A DNA stretch of 64,000 nucleotides, from positions 2,632,063 through 2,696,062 of the forward strand of contig CP036272.1 of NCBI GenBank assembly GCA_007745635.1, written 5' to 3'. This stretch comes from Stieleria bergensis (lineage in GTDB: Bacteria > Planctomycetota > Planctomycetia > Pirellulales > Pirellulaceae). This document shows, in pieces, positions 1 to 9,500 of this stretch. A program made the translations under genes and the position numbers. Position 1 is the stretch's first letter, and every line of letters begins with the position of its first letter. The notes under the pieces were generated by a model. It was not told the origin of the DNA. It ran no database searches and was given only the letters and a program-made list of their open reading frames with translations.

Positions 1-690
1 GAAACCGGCTGTGGAAGCTCTCGACATAGCCGTTCTCCCAGGGGCTACCTGGTTCAATGAACGATGTGCCGACATCAATGCGTCCAAGGAAATCGCGGAC
101 GCGGCGACTGATGAACTCTGGTCCGTTGTCACTTCGGATAAATGCCGGAATGCCTCGAATTGCAAACACATCCACTAGAAGGGCAACCAAGTCATCGCCG
201 GTGAACCGGCGTGAGACCTCCAAGGCGATGCATTCTCGTGAGTACTCATCGATCAACGAAAGGATCTTCACTGACCGCCCATTGATTGTTCGATCAAAGA
301 TAAAGTCAATCGACCAAACGTGATTGATGCGTTCGGCGCGGCGACGGCAGATCCCTCCTGAAACGCTTCCAAGCCTGCGTTTCTTCGCCTTTCTTCGTGG
401 CACTCGAAGACCTTCTCGTTTCCAAAGCCGATAGATTCGTTTGTAATTCACTGTCCATCCTTCGCGGCGTAACATCCGCGTGATCATCCGGTAGCCGTAG
501 CGGGGGAATTCTCGAACCAGTTCGTAAATGCGGCGAAGCAATCGCTCTTCGTCGCTCTTGGATTTCGCTTGGTACCGATGAGTACTCCGCGGTTGGCCAA
601 GCGTTTTGCATGCCCGACGTTCTGACACTGCAAAGGATTTCTGAGCCTTTGCAACAGCCTCACGTCGTCGCGTCGGGCTCAGAAGTTTCC
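1..690 (-). CDS. IS3-family transposase OrfB, DDE integrase domain (C-terminus outside window)
   Basis: This frame encodes the catalytic half of an IS3 transposase. Reading the minus strand in the -1 frame relative to orfA gives DGRRGKLLSPTRRR, then a helix-turn-helix-like ERRACKTLGQPRSTHRY, then the rve integrase core. All three catalytic acids are visible: D in VWSIDFIFD, D in RSDNGPEF, E in SPWENGYVESF. The frame is open to base 1, so the last part of the protein is outside. Product is expected as an OrfAB fusion through -1 frameshifting in the overlap near 680-710; the exact slip site is not certain. No disabling stop was seen. Confidence 0.85.
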
Positions 691-963
691 CTCTGCGGCC
701 ATCTTGAGGATCTTCTTGTCTAGCTCGGCCTCGGCGAGAAGCTCTTTGAGTCGTTGATTCTCGACTTCAAGCTCACGAAGTCGTTTTGCTTCATCCGACT
801 TCATTCCGCCATACAGTTTCTTCCAACGCTCCCAGGTCGTTACGCTGATTTCAAGCGTTTGAAACACCTCGGCCTCTGTCTTGCCCGCCGCCATCATCGC
901 ATCGCCTTCTTGAATCGCCTTCACGATCTGCTCGGGTTTCCGTCGTTTGCGTTTCTTAGTCAT
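679..963 (-). CDS. IS3-family transposase OrfA (helix-turn-helix)
   Basis: A 94-residue basic protein beginning MTKKRKRRKPEQIVKAI, with an N-terminal helix-turn-helix (about residues 10-50, including the WERWKKLYGG segment) and a C-terminal leucine-zipper-like coiled coil (LRELEVENQRLKELLAEAEL). This is the standard OrfA architecture, which binds the element ends. A good ribosome site (AAAGGAG) sits just upstream of the ATG. The stop overlaps the orfB frame, as expected for the family. Confidence 0.9.
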   Translation of the reverse strand: MTKKRKRRKPEQIVKAIQEGDAMMAAGKTEAEVFQTLEISVTTWERWKKLYGGMKSDEAKRLRELEVENQRLKELLAEAELDKKILKMAAEGNF

Positions 964-1007
964 AAAAAGTCTCCTTTGGCCGGCTCGGCCGGTAAACCTT
1001 CATAACA

Positions 1008-1757
1008 GATGGATTAGTTTTTGGGGAGCACGCCAGTAGAAAGGGGCTTAAAAGCACTGGAAAAATGGATGTGGCGAGGTTTTTGTACCCCGCTGAGAGG
1101 TCGAAGATATTCGGCGTCAATTTTCCCGATAGATCAAAGCCATCAAGACGCGCCCACAGGCCGCACAGGGGCTAGGCAAGAAGTCGCCACACTGTCGGCC
1201 GGCTGACCGGTTAACAGGCCAGAGTAAAAACCTGTTGACCAGGAGACCCAACTTCGTCGCCAAGACGGTTCAGATCGGACAACCGTCGCCTCATTATCAC
1301 ATTGCACTATCGGCAAGTGATGTCTCTCTTTGTGTTAAACCGTTATTGCCACGAAGAAATGGAGAACCGGTTAACACAAGCTGTTAACCGAGACAGCATC
1401 GAAAGGCCCAGGAGTTGGGACCGAATGAGGCCACCGAAGAATTGGTTTCGCCCGTCAGTCCCGTCCGTCCAACGCTTTGCTCAATTCCACGAAACAGAGA
1501 ATCGGCGTCAATTGAGTTGTATACGGGGAGAGGAGGCTCGACACCGGGCAAGCTCGAAGTAGCGATGCTGCAACTCGTAACGGTGATATGCACTCAACTC
1601 TTCTTCGACGGACGTGCCACAGGATTGCTGAACGTCAATTCCCGGAACGGGAATTGCTAGCCAGCCCGCTATAGTGAAAAGTGTTCTGGTTGAATACCCA
1701 ATCGTGATCGGCTCGCCCAAAAAATGGCATCAACAAACCCAACGGAGACCTCCAGCA
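1008..1757. other. Intergenic region, about 750 bp, no supported gene
   Basis: No open frame here resembles a protein. The stretch contains several GTTAAC-type sequences and one perfect inverted repeat, GGTTAACA at 1369-1376 and TGTTAACC at 1382-1389, separated by 5 bases; this could be an operator or a small hairpin. A 17-base string starting TTTTGGGGAGCACGCC near 1020 recurs at about 11937, just after the DUF1552 gene. Nothing else is recognisable. Confidence 0.5.
1369..1389. repeat. Perfect 8-bp inverted repeat (operator-like)
   Basis: GGTTAACA and TGTTAACC with a 5-base spacer. Similar GTTAAC half-sites occur nearby at about 1210 and 1332. It may be a binding site, but no regulator or target gene can be tied to it. 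Confidence 0.35.
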
Positions 1758-1922
1758 ATGTTTGTCTCAGCAAATAGCAAAGACAAATTGCAAGCCAAGT
1801 CTAACAAGGTTATGCAAGAGTCTTACGACCTCTCTACCGTGAATCGGAAGAAGAGCGACCAAAAGCGAACCGAGGCGGAGGAGATTGGCCGGCATCTCGA
1901 TGAGTTGGAAAAGCAAGCATAG
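1758..1922 (+). CDS. Possible small hypothetical protein, 54 aa
   Basis: An ATG at 1758, preceded by GGAGACC about 10 bases upstream, opens a 54-residue frame rich in Lys, Glu, Asp and Ser (begins MFVSANSKDKLQAKSNK, ends ELEKQA). It ends 39 bases before the M48-like gene on the same strand, so it could be the first gene of a two-gene transcript. I recognise no family. The frame is open further upstream to an ATG at 1674, but only the 1758 start has a plausible ribosome site. It may be spurious. Confidence 0.3.
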   Translation: MFVSANSKDKLQAKSNKVMQESYDLSTVNRKKSDQKRTEAEEIGRHLDELEKQA

Positions 1923-1961
1923 CACCCTTCTGAACCTACAATTTACCATTGGGACTCAACG

Positions 1962-3125
1962 ATGACCTACGCCCGCGCTCGTCTGCTTCTTGGCATGTCC
2001 GCTGTCGGCTGCATCGTAGTGTTGAGTACGGTACTACTCCTGTGGCAGTACCCGCTCGAGATCCTGCCCAACTCCGAGTCTTGGAGCGGCAATGACCTTG
2101 CGTCTCTCGTTTCGCTTTTCGGCTTCCTGGCTGCCGCTCTGTTTCCTATGGATCTGCTGGGTGGTTTCCTACTTCCGAATCGCTGGCGACCAAACACGAT
2201 TTCGTTTGGGAACTTTGTGGCTGGGTGGATCCGCGGTGTTCTTGTCCAGGGAACGCTCTTTGTTGCGGCCAGCCTAGTGATTCTTTTCATGGGACGTTGG
2301 CTGGGCGCATCTGGTGCAGCATTGGGTGTCGCCGGCTTTGCGATCATTCTTGTCGGTTCGCAACTTCAGATTGCCAAGTTTGTGGGAGCCTTGAGGTCGA
2401 CCGCCGGAGAGAAGTTGGAAGAGGTCCCTGTAATTGAGCAGGCTCAATCCTTAGTCTCAAAGTGGGGTTGGAAGTCACGACGGGTCACTGCCCTCGATCA
2501 TCACGACACCGGCTTCACAGGAGGCATTGTCGGTTTGCCCGGAATGGAGACGGTCGTGCTGCCGGCATCAACGCTAACGAAACTTTCACCGGAGCAGTTA
2601 GCAATCGTGGTAGCGCGACGACTGGAAGCGATCCAGAGCGGAAGTCGAACACGTAGCCTTTTACTGGCACTTGTCTGGGTGATCGTGGGTTTCGCATTGT
2701 CGACACTCTTACCGGGAGCCAGCGTTTCGAGCGTTGCCGGGCTGACGATGACGTGCCTGGGCTTCAACCTTTGGACATTCTTAGGCTTGCTGACCTTGCC
2801 GACACTTAGCCGCCAGGCATCGTATGCGATTGACGGCAAAGTCCTTCAGTCTGGAGCTTCACCGGAGGTTTTCAAACAAACGGTGAAGACTCTTGATATG
2901 TTGCAGGATGATGAACCGCGACGATCGGCATTGATCGAAACGATCTTCCATCCCGTTCCGAGCGTCGATAATCGCCGTTCCGCTGCCTCCGGTAACGCCC
3001 CAATTGCATGGCATGCGGCCCGGATCACGCTGTTCGTTTCCTGGGCTTGCATGGGAATGCTCGTCCGAGCAGTTCACTGCAATATCGGCCGACCCGAGCT
3101 ATGGGTGATGCTGCCGACGGATTGA
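1962..3125 (+). CDS. M48-like integral membrane protein, catalytic residues lost (pseudoprotease)
   Basis: 387 residues with several membrane segments (about 7-27, 46-68, 93-110, 118-136, 232-250, 256-280). The middle follows the M48/HtpX metalloprotease layout: IVGLPGMETVVLPASTLTKL matches the family region that leads into the zinc site, followed by LSPEQLAIVVARRLEAI where active members have LSxEELxAVLAHELGH. Thus the HExxH histidines and glutamate are replaced by R219, R220 and A223. The later SRxxE(Y/F)xAD motif reads SRQASYAID, so the third ligand glutamate is S287. The fold is probably conserved while proteolysis is not possible by the usual mechanism. The C-terminal FHPVPSVDNR segment also fits the family. 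Function unknown. Confidence 0.7.
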   Translation: MTYARARLLLGMSAVGCIVVLSTVLLLWQYPLEILPNSESWSGNDLASLVSLFGFLAAALFPMDLLGGFLLPNRWRPNTISFGNFVAGWIRGVLVQGTLFVAASLVILFMGRWLGASGAALGVAGFAIILVGSQLQIAKFVGALRSTAGEKLEEVPVIEQAQSLVSKWGWKSRRVTALDHHDTGFTGGIVGLPGMETVVLPASTLTKLSPEQLAIVVARRLEAIQSGSRTRSLLLALVWVIVGFALSTLLPGASVSSVAGLTMTCLGFNLWTFLGLLTLPTLSRQASYAIDGKVLQSGASPEVFKQTVKTLDMLQDDEPRRSALIETIFHPVPSVDNRRSAASGNAPIAWHAARITLFVSWACMGMLVRAVHCNIGRPELWVMLPTD

Positions 3126-3181
3126 GTCTAGCGTCGGTCGATCAGACGGCGCCCGCGATCACTCTTGCCAGAACTGTGGAT

Positions 3182-3335
3182 GGCGTGAGGTCAAAAAAGT
3201 CGAACGAGCTTTTTGATTGGAGATGTTCGATCTTGGAGGTGATTCCTATGGCTTGGTCTCAGCCGAGGTGGTCGTCGGCGGGTGGCGGTTTTGACTCAAA
3301 TTGCCGCTTACTGGCACTGATTGTGCAGCGGTGAA
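3182..3335. repeat. Dispersed repeat, copy A (IS256-remnant associated)
   Basis: About 150 bp that aligns with 11023-11172 over its whole length at roughly three quarters identity by eye. Shared landmarks are GTGAGGTCAAAAAA, TCGAACGAGCTTTTT, GAGGTGATTCC and CTTGGTCTCAGCCGA. It covers the 3' end of the truncated IS256-type transposase frame and may be a relic of an element end. The AAAAA...TCGAACGA...TTTTT core is nearly palindromic and could act as a weak bidirectional terminator between the convergent genes. Confidence 0.6.
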
Positions 3336-3749
3336 TTCGCTGGCTCTGACGCCGGGAGAAATTGGCTTGATCTCCTCGATGGCTCGCGAGCTAACGCCGG
3401 AAACAATCGCTTGCACGTTCTGTGCTTGCAACTGCTGGGGGTCCTTGGCGGCCTTGTAGTTGGCCAGTTCAACCTCTTTGCTGGTTCCGCTAGATGTTTT
3501 GTGACGCATTCGTGGCCGATCGATGTCCTCTCGTTCGCCCTCCAAGAGCACACGCCCTGACGCTGAGCCAGCGCGGTAATGATCACTGGAGGAGGGTGCA
3601 TGCTTGAAGCCGCAAAGCTCAGTGACTTCAGAGGCCATGACTTCACAGATCATTTCACGCACTTGGCCTCGCAAAAAGTCTCGAAAGACGCGACCGGTTT
3701 CCGACGCAGGAACTTGGCCAAGGGATTCAATAAGATTAACTTCGTTCAT
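3246..3749 (-). pseudogene. IS256/mutator-type transposase, N-terminal remnant
   Basis: The frame from the ATG at 3749 (MNEVNLIESLGQ) gives the N-terminal part of an IS256-type transposase: QVREMICEVMASEVTELCG, HYRAGSASGRVLLEGERE, RPRMRHK and a degenerate GVSSRAIEE segment that corresponds to the family GVSTR motif. The DDE catalytic domain is missing; after about residue 120 the sequence becomes unrelated (SVPVSGNLSQNRH) and ends at 3246. The open frame extends upstream to 3833, but that part is not transposase-like. It lies directly against the truncated 3' end of the neighbouring sulfatase gene. Confidence 0.75.
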
Positions 3750-3829
3750 GATGGTCTCCCCGTTGGTTGCAGCCGACGTAAATTGAGAAATGGCGAAAGG
3801 CAGTATTCTGCCTTCCGGGAGACCATCCT

Positions 3830-4840
3830 TCAACTTTTAACAATCAGCGGGACACTTCCATTCGTTTCCCCCAGGGCGAAACCGTGGTCTCCCCTGATCA
3901 CAACAATCGTATTCTGGCCGAGCCCGAGTCGCTCCAGCGCATCGAGCACTTTGCCGACTTGTGCATCAACATAGCTCACGCAGGCATAGTAACCGTGCCG
4001 CAGAATTCGACTTTGGTTGACGTCCAGGTCTTCGTCGTTCGGCACGCCCTTGTAACCGCCCAGTTCACGATGAGAATGCAGGGCGATTTCGGGAGATAAT
4101 TTCACTGGATCGCGCAGTTCGTCCGGCAATTCAAACGCCGCTCCGTCGTACAGATCCCAGTACTTCCTGGGTGCGTTAAAAGGCAAGTGAGGCTTGAAGA
4201 ATCCAACCGCCAAGAAGAACGGCCCACCGCCTTGCTTTAGATTCTCAAGGGTCTTCACTGCGAGATCGGAAAGTTTACCATCGGGATAGGCAGCTTCCGC
4301 CACGTCAGCGACTTCGTAAGCCGCCTGCTTCTTTCCCTTGCCCTGGTTGTGCGGAAGCAGATAGTTCTTCCAGCCTGTGCGTCTTAGGACTTCAGGTTCT
4401 GACCACGAAATCGGGTCAAGCTCCCTCTCATTGCCGCTGAAAACCTTTCCAAAACTGAGTGTGCGATAACCGTTCTGCTTGAAAAGCTGTGGCAGCGTCA
4501 CATGCTCCGGCAGAGTGTCACGGAAACGATTGCGGTTGTGCCAAGCCTGAGTGTGATCTGGCAACAGGCCAGTCAGAAGCGCTGTCCGCGACGGCCCGCA
4601 GACCGCTTGTTGAACATAAGCAGGATTAAATTGTCGGGCGTTTTTCGCAAAGTGGTCCAGATTGGGCGACTTGGCCAGACGGTCACCATAACATCATAAA
4701 GCGGGACGCAGGTCGTCAATCGCAATGAACAAGACATTTGGTCGCGATGCACCATTCAAAGGGACTTCGGCCAACAGTCCAGCGACGTCGATGCAAAGGA
4801 GGAGACAAGCGGCACAGGTGATCGATAGATGGCGTAACAT
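3830..4840 (-). pseudogene. Sulfatase (iduronate-2-sulfatase-like), broken by a nonsense codon and 3' truncation
   Basis: Starts at an ATG at 4840 with a signal peptide (MLRHLSITCAACLLLC) followed by PNVLFIAIDDLRPAL, then an in-frame TGA (4694-4696) exactly where relatives have glycine (DDLRPALGxYGD; GGA to TGA is one change). The same frame continues with CYGDRLAKSPNLDHF and the sulfatase signature CGPSRTALLTG. Later, GDHGFALGE jumps directly to VPLIVKS and a stop: about 15 residues of the usual W-x-KH region are deleted and the C-terminal third is gone where the IS256 remnant begins. A standard gene finder would call only 3830-4564 as a gene. It probably belonged with the downstream DUF1552/DUF1592 pair. 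Confidence 0.8.
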
Positions 4841-5134
4841 TCACTGCTCATTTCAACGCACGGCTCATTCAGTCCACAGGCTTTGGAGTATACCCTACAT
4901 CGATCCGTCTTGCCGCTGAAGGATCGGATGTCTCGTCGTCGCGCGTTAAAATAGCCACCTCTGTAGGGCTCTGTAGTTCTCATCTGTCTCGAAAGGGACA
5001 CTGTTGCTTGAGTGCAACACACAAAGCCGATGCAATGGTTCGGCACAGCGCAATGATTCGGCCAAAGCGACCAAACACAGCAGATCAGCCACAACGCGAT
5101 AGCGTGCGGTTAGGCTGGGGCATTGAATTCCCGC

Positions 5135-6550
5135 TTAGGCCAAGAACTGTTCAATGGCGCCAGTCTGTTTCAAACCTTTGCGTTGCATGGTTAGGTCCTG
5201 GTCACCGTAGTGTTCAATGGGGTTGCCGTAGGCGTTGAGCAACGTTGTATACCAATTGCTTAGGGTCTTATGGCCTTCCGTTCCATGAAATGGCAATCGG
5301 ATGAACCGCCCAGCAAGATCAAGCTTGCTGTTCTTCCCACTCATAACGATCATCGGAGCCTCGGTGTCAGGGCTATGGTGCCCAGCTCCGGTCTCTGGCA
5401 GATAGATGATTGTCGTATTGTCAAACAGCGTACCAGTGCCTTCGGGGATGGCCATCAGTTTTGTGACCAGCGTCTGAACCTGTTTGATATGGTGCGTCTT
5501 GATAACGTTACGCATGAACGCTGCACGACCACCAGGATCACCTCCACCGTGGCCGACTGCATGGATGGTCGTCTTTTCCTGGTTCTCAGGCAGAGATGCA
5601 ATTTTGGTGCCCAGGTCATCAATGGTGTAGGTCACAACGTTGGTCAGGCCGGCCGCCAAGGCGCCAACAATCACATCAGTGAAGGCAGCTTGTTTCTGAG
5701 GCAGCGTTGCATTCTGGCCGCCGCCCGCATGGATGGGATCGAGCCCAGGAAGGTGCTTATTAATCCTCGTTGCAAGCCCCGCAACCTTGGCATTCCGATC
5801 GCGAGTTGACTTGAGTGAGTTAACCTGGTTGTCGATTTTCAGCCGTTCACCGCCGCGCAGCCCATTGAGACGTCGGGACTCTTTCTGGTGAAGATAATCC
5901 AACAAGGCATTGTCAGAAGCGACGGCGTCTGGATTGGTCACCGACTTGAAGAGTTCGTTGTATGCGGTCATTGGATCGGCATAGCAATAATTGCGTTGCT
6001 GGGCAGCGGGCGCGGAATAACCCGAGACAATGCCTGTCCGAATCTCACGACCGTGGGGAACTGCCAACGACATCTCGACATGGCCAAACGGCGACGGAAA
6101 CAGTTTTGCCAACTCGAAGTCGATCGTCGCTCGCTTGATATTGCTTAACACATTTCGGCCGGCCTTGAACGCCCCCATGCAACCAGAGTAGGAGTAATGA
6201 CCTCCGCCACTGACGGACATTGAGACGCCATGCAGGATCGTCATTCGGTCTTTGAAACCGTCAAGCGCCCCGAGCCACTGGGGGAGCTCGTGCTTATCGA
6301 GATCAACTTCGAACGCCTGCTTCTCCTTGTCCTTCTTCGCTTGTTCAGCCGAGAAAGAGGGAAGTGCAAATTGCTGTGGCAGGTTGCCATTGGACTTTCG
6401 AATAAAGATAAAGCGGTGTGGGGGCCGGTCGGGGTTCAATTCCACTGCAGAGGCGGGCGCCGCAAGCAGATGGTTGAACGCCGGGGTCATGGCCATGGTC
6501 ACGGCGCCTGTGGCGGTCGTTTTGATGAATTCACGTCGATGGATCACCAT
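5135..6550 (-). CDS. DUF1552 protein, twin-arginine exported
   Basis: 471 residues of the DUF1552 family, known mainly from planctomycetes and related bacteria and always found beside DUF1592-type proteins; the biochemical role is unknown. The N-terminus (RREFIK at residues 5-10, then a hydrophobic stretch ending AAPASA) is a twin-arginine signal, so export of a folded protein is expected. Family landmarks are present: PPHRFIFIRKSNG, LDGFKDRMTILHGVS, GHYSYSGCMGAF, TYTIDDLG, HAVGHGGGDP and a C-terminal LPETGAGHHSP. It lies 5 bp after the DUF1592 gene, so the two are almost certainly one transcript. Confidence 0.85.
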   Translation of the reverse strand: MVIHRREFIKTTATGAVTMAMTPAFNHLLAAPASAVELNPDRPPHRFIFIRKSNGNLPQQFALPSFSAEQAKKDKEKQAFEVDLDKHELPQWLGALDGFKDRMTILHGVSMSVSGGGHYSYSGCMGAFKAGRNVLSNIKRATIDFELAKLFPSPFGHVEMSLAVPHGREIRTGIVSGYSAPAAQQRNYCYADPMTAYNELFKSVTNPDAVASDNALLDYLHQKESRRLNGLRGGERLKIDNQVNSLKSTRDRNAKVAGLATRINKHLPGLDPIHAGGGQNATLPQKQAAFTDVIVGALAAGLTNVVTYTIDDLGTKIASLPENQEKTTIHAVGHGGGDPGGRAAFMRNVIKTHHIKQVQTLVTKLMAIPEGTGTLFDNTTIIYLPETGAGHHSPDTEAPMIVMSGKNSKLDLAGRFIRLPFHGTEGHKTLSNWYTTLLNAYGNPIEHYGDQDLTMQRKGLKQTGAIEQFLA

Positions 6551-6555
6551 GACGA

Positions 6556-9500
6556 TTAGTCCTCAGGGGTTGGCTTACGGTAGATAAATGAGTCGGAGGT
6601 CAGCAGCGAGACAACAACTTCATCAAAGCTGCCGTTGCTCTTAAGGTACGCCTGTTCGGCGTCAATCAGTGTCTTCGAATCGGACAGTGTTTCATTGCGT
6701 CCCAGGAAGTAACGGAAGGCATGGCGGATGATTGACTGGCGCACCCGGTCGGACTTGGCAAGTCGGTCCACTAAGTCGAATGCACCGTCGACTTCGCCAT
6801 CGAGGTCGGGATCGTTTGTCCCGTCGAGCACGCCCCGTGTATCAACAGGCAGGGTCTTGTAGACCGGTAGGCTTGCGCCGAATTCATTCGTTGTCTCTCG
6901 TTTGGCAGGCTCGATGAGATTGTCGGGGTGTTCCAGTTTTTCCTCTGTGCGGTATCGTCCAAAGTCGTCGAAGCTCTCGAACGGGAATCCCAGCGGGTCC
7001 ATCTTTTGATGACATCTCCAGCAATAACTCTCGCCAGTCCGTTTCTCCATCCGCTGCCGGAGCGTCTTACCATTGTCCGGCGGAATCACCGCGTCGACAG
7101 TGATTGGCACATCGGGAATGGTCCCTGCGAGCAGTTTTTCACGAATCCACTTACCGCGGTGGATCGGGTCGGTTTCCAAGTTCTGTGCATGCGCGATCAG
7201 CCAGGCGGGGTGAGTAAGCAGCCCTTTGCGATGGGGGATCTTTGCCGGCTGTTGAGTTGGAAAGTCCCAGCTCCGCCAGTCCAGATTCCAATAGGTCGTG
7301 ACCTGCTCGCCGCGCATCTGCTGCCCACTGCGACCGAGCACTGGTCCACCATGCCAGTAGCCCATGCCATTTTTCATGTAGGGCAGGGCACCGGATTGCC
7401 CCGCATCGAAGTGCAGTTGAAGTCCGAGCATCAGCTTTTGTAGTTTCCGAAGGATTTTCACATGATCGCCCTCCTTCTCGCGTTGAAACTCCCAGTGAGT
7501 CCTTAAGAAAGCCTCGTGCGGAGCGACGTCCTCTGGCTCCCATGCCTGCCAGTTTTTGTCCTTGAAGTAGAGGTAGATGTCATGCAACGAATCAGACGCT
7601 GCTTTCATCGACGCATTGTCACCGTTATGAAAGACGTAAAACTTGTCCGTTGTAAGCAAGCTTTCAAAGACCTGCTGATCCTGTTGAAGAATGAACTCGA
7701 CCAACATGTCAGCTTCTTCAATCAGGCGACTGACGGCGGGTTCGTGCCGTCCAGCCCCAAACCGGCTATCGTCCTTAAAAACTTTGATCGCCTTGGGATA
7801 GCCAAAGAATTCTCGGAAGAATCGCAGCTTCCGGATCGGCTGATTGGTGACGCTGGGATTCAGGTTGGCCGCCTGCACCGCTTCGTCGATAATCGTCCAG
7901 CGGTCACGACGCTGGAGCATCCGCCGCACCTCGCGTTCGTAGTCTTCACGCGTCAGGAGACGACCGGTCAAAGCGGCTTGTTTCAGTTCCACATCAGGGC
8001 TTGAGTCGGTCAATGCGTAGGCCAGGGCATAGCTTGCATCGGTCGGCGACATCAATCGTCGACCATGTTGATCCGCAGTGCCGGTCCCAAATTCGTGACG
8101 GTAAACAAATTCGGTGTCCAGGATGAACGACTCGATGAGTTTGGCGATCGCCTGCGAACGACCAAGCTTGCTAATCAGTTGCTCAAACAGTTCTCGATTC
8201 TGGACACGCTCGGATTCGCTGGGTGGGCGTTCGAAGACACAGGCGTATAACTCGACGATCAGTTCATCAATCAACACATCATCTGCGTCACCCGCTTCCG
8301 CTCTGACTCGCTCCAGCGACTCGGTCCAGTCAAGCAGGCATTGGTCAATAATCGTTTGGTAGCTGTCACCCTTTTGACGATACGTTTTGATCGTCGCAGT
8401 TATCACTTGCATCTCGGCGTCATTCAGGGGTTTGTAAACCGGCGCCGAACCACGCTTCTTGGCTTCGCGGTAAATCAAATTCATGTCCCAGTGATCCCAG
8501 AACAACTTCATTAACTCAACACGATTCCGAATACGATGTTCTGGTACCCCAGCCATAAACCAATCACGTTCGGCTTGCAGGACAATGCGTTGATAGTCAG
8601 CGCGCTGTTGGTCCATGTAGGGCGTCCAGGTCGAACCAGCGCTATCCTTGAGCGTCTTAGTTGCGTCCTCAGTGACTTCATAGGGCGTTGTCTTATACGT
8701 TACGAGACTGCGAAACACCGCATCAACGTCTTGCTTATCCAGACCGCCGAGAAACTCAGGACGCTGAATGCGATACGTTTTCTCCCCTGGGAATTTCCTC
8801 GGTCGCATGCCTGGGAATGGAATTTCAACGCGTTTCAAAGTGGGTAAAAGTGCCTCATGTTGGTCGCCATAGATCGCTTGAAGCAGTTGTTCCATGTACC
8901 CGTCGGTCGTCAGGAAGGCTTTGCGTAAACGCAGTGTTTCGCGGTCCTTCAGTTCGCGTTGCATGAATGCGCCCATTGCTGGGAACTGAGATTTCATCAC
9001 GGATTCGGACGACATGTGCGCCGCGATCCGCTTGGCGTTGGTGACCATGGTCAGCAAATGCCCCGTCGTTAGCGATTCCGTGCCGTAGTACCGCACGCCG
9101 ATTTTTTCTGGCAGAAGAAATGGATTGGTGATCGTGCGACGAAACTTGTTGCCGTGTTCCGTCTTTGGACTCCAGTGCACCCCGCTGTCTCCAGCGACCT
9201 GCTGCCGAACACCATAGATCGTTCGCGAAGGTTGGTAATCCAGTAACCGATTGACCTTCTCACTGAAAATGAATTCGCTAATCATCCAGCGTCGATCGTG
9301 AGTGTAGCCAGGCACATGAGCGTATTGGCCCGAGAACAAATCATCATGATCGATCACGTTGCCATACTCAAAGCGTTCTAGCTTTTCCGCCAGCGCCTGG
9401 GCCGCCTTGCCGTTGAGTTGGCTGTTCAGCCAGTTCAACAGAACCTTGCGGTCGGCCTCGCTTGGCTGCTTCGCGTCCTTTGGTGGCATGTCTCCAAGGT

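Larger units (their letters stand above)
1..1007 (-). mobile_element. IS3-family insertion sequence, partial
   Basis: Two overlapping transposase frames (orfA and orfB, minus strand) are arranged as in IS3-family elements, with orfB in the -1 frame relative to orfA. The element runs off the left edge, so only its upstream end is inside the window. That end is not marked by a repeat I can verify; a sequence starting TGTTATGAAGG on the minus strand, ending near 1007, is the likeliest terminus and is an inference. This element is not the same as the IS at 39292-40872; the orfA proteins differ clearly. Confidence 0.85.
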
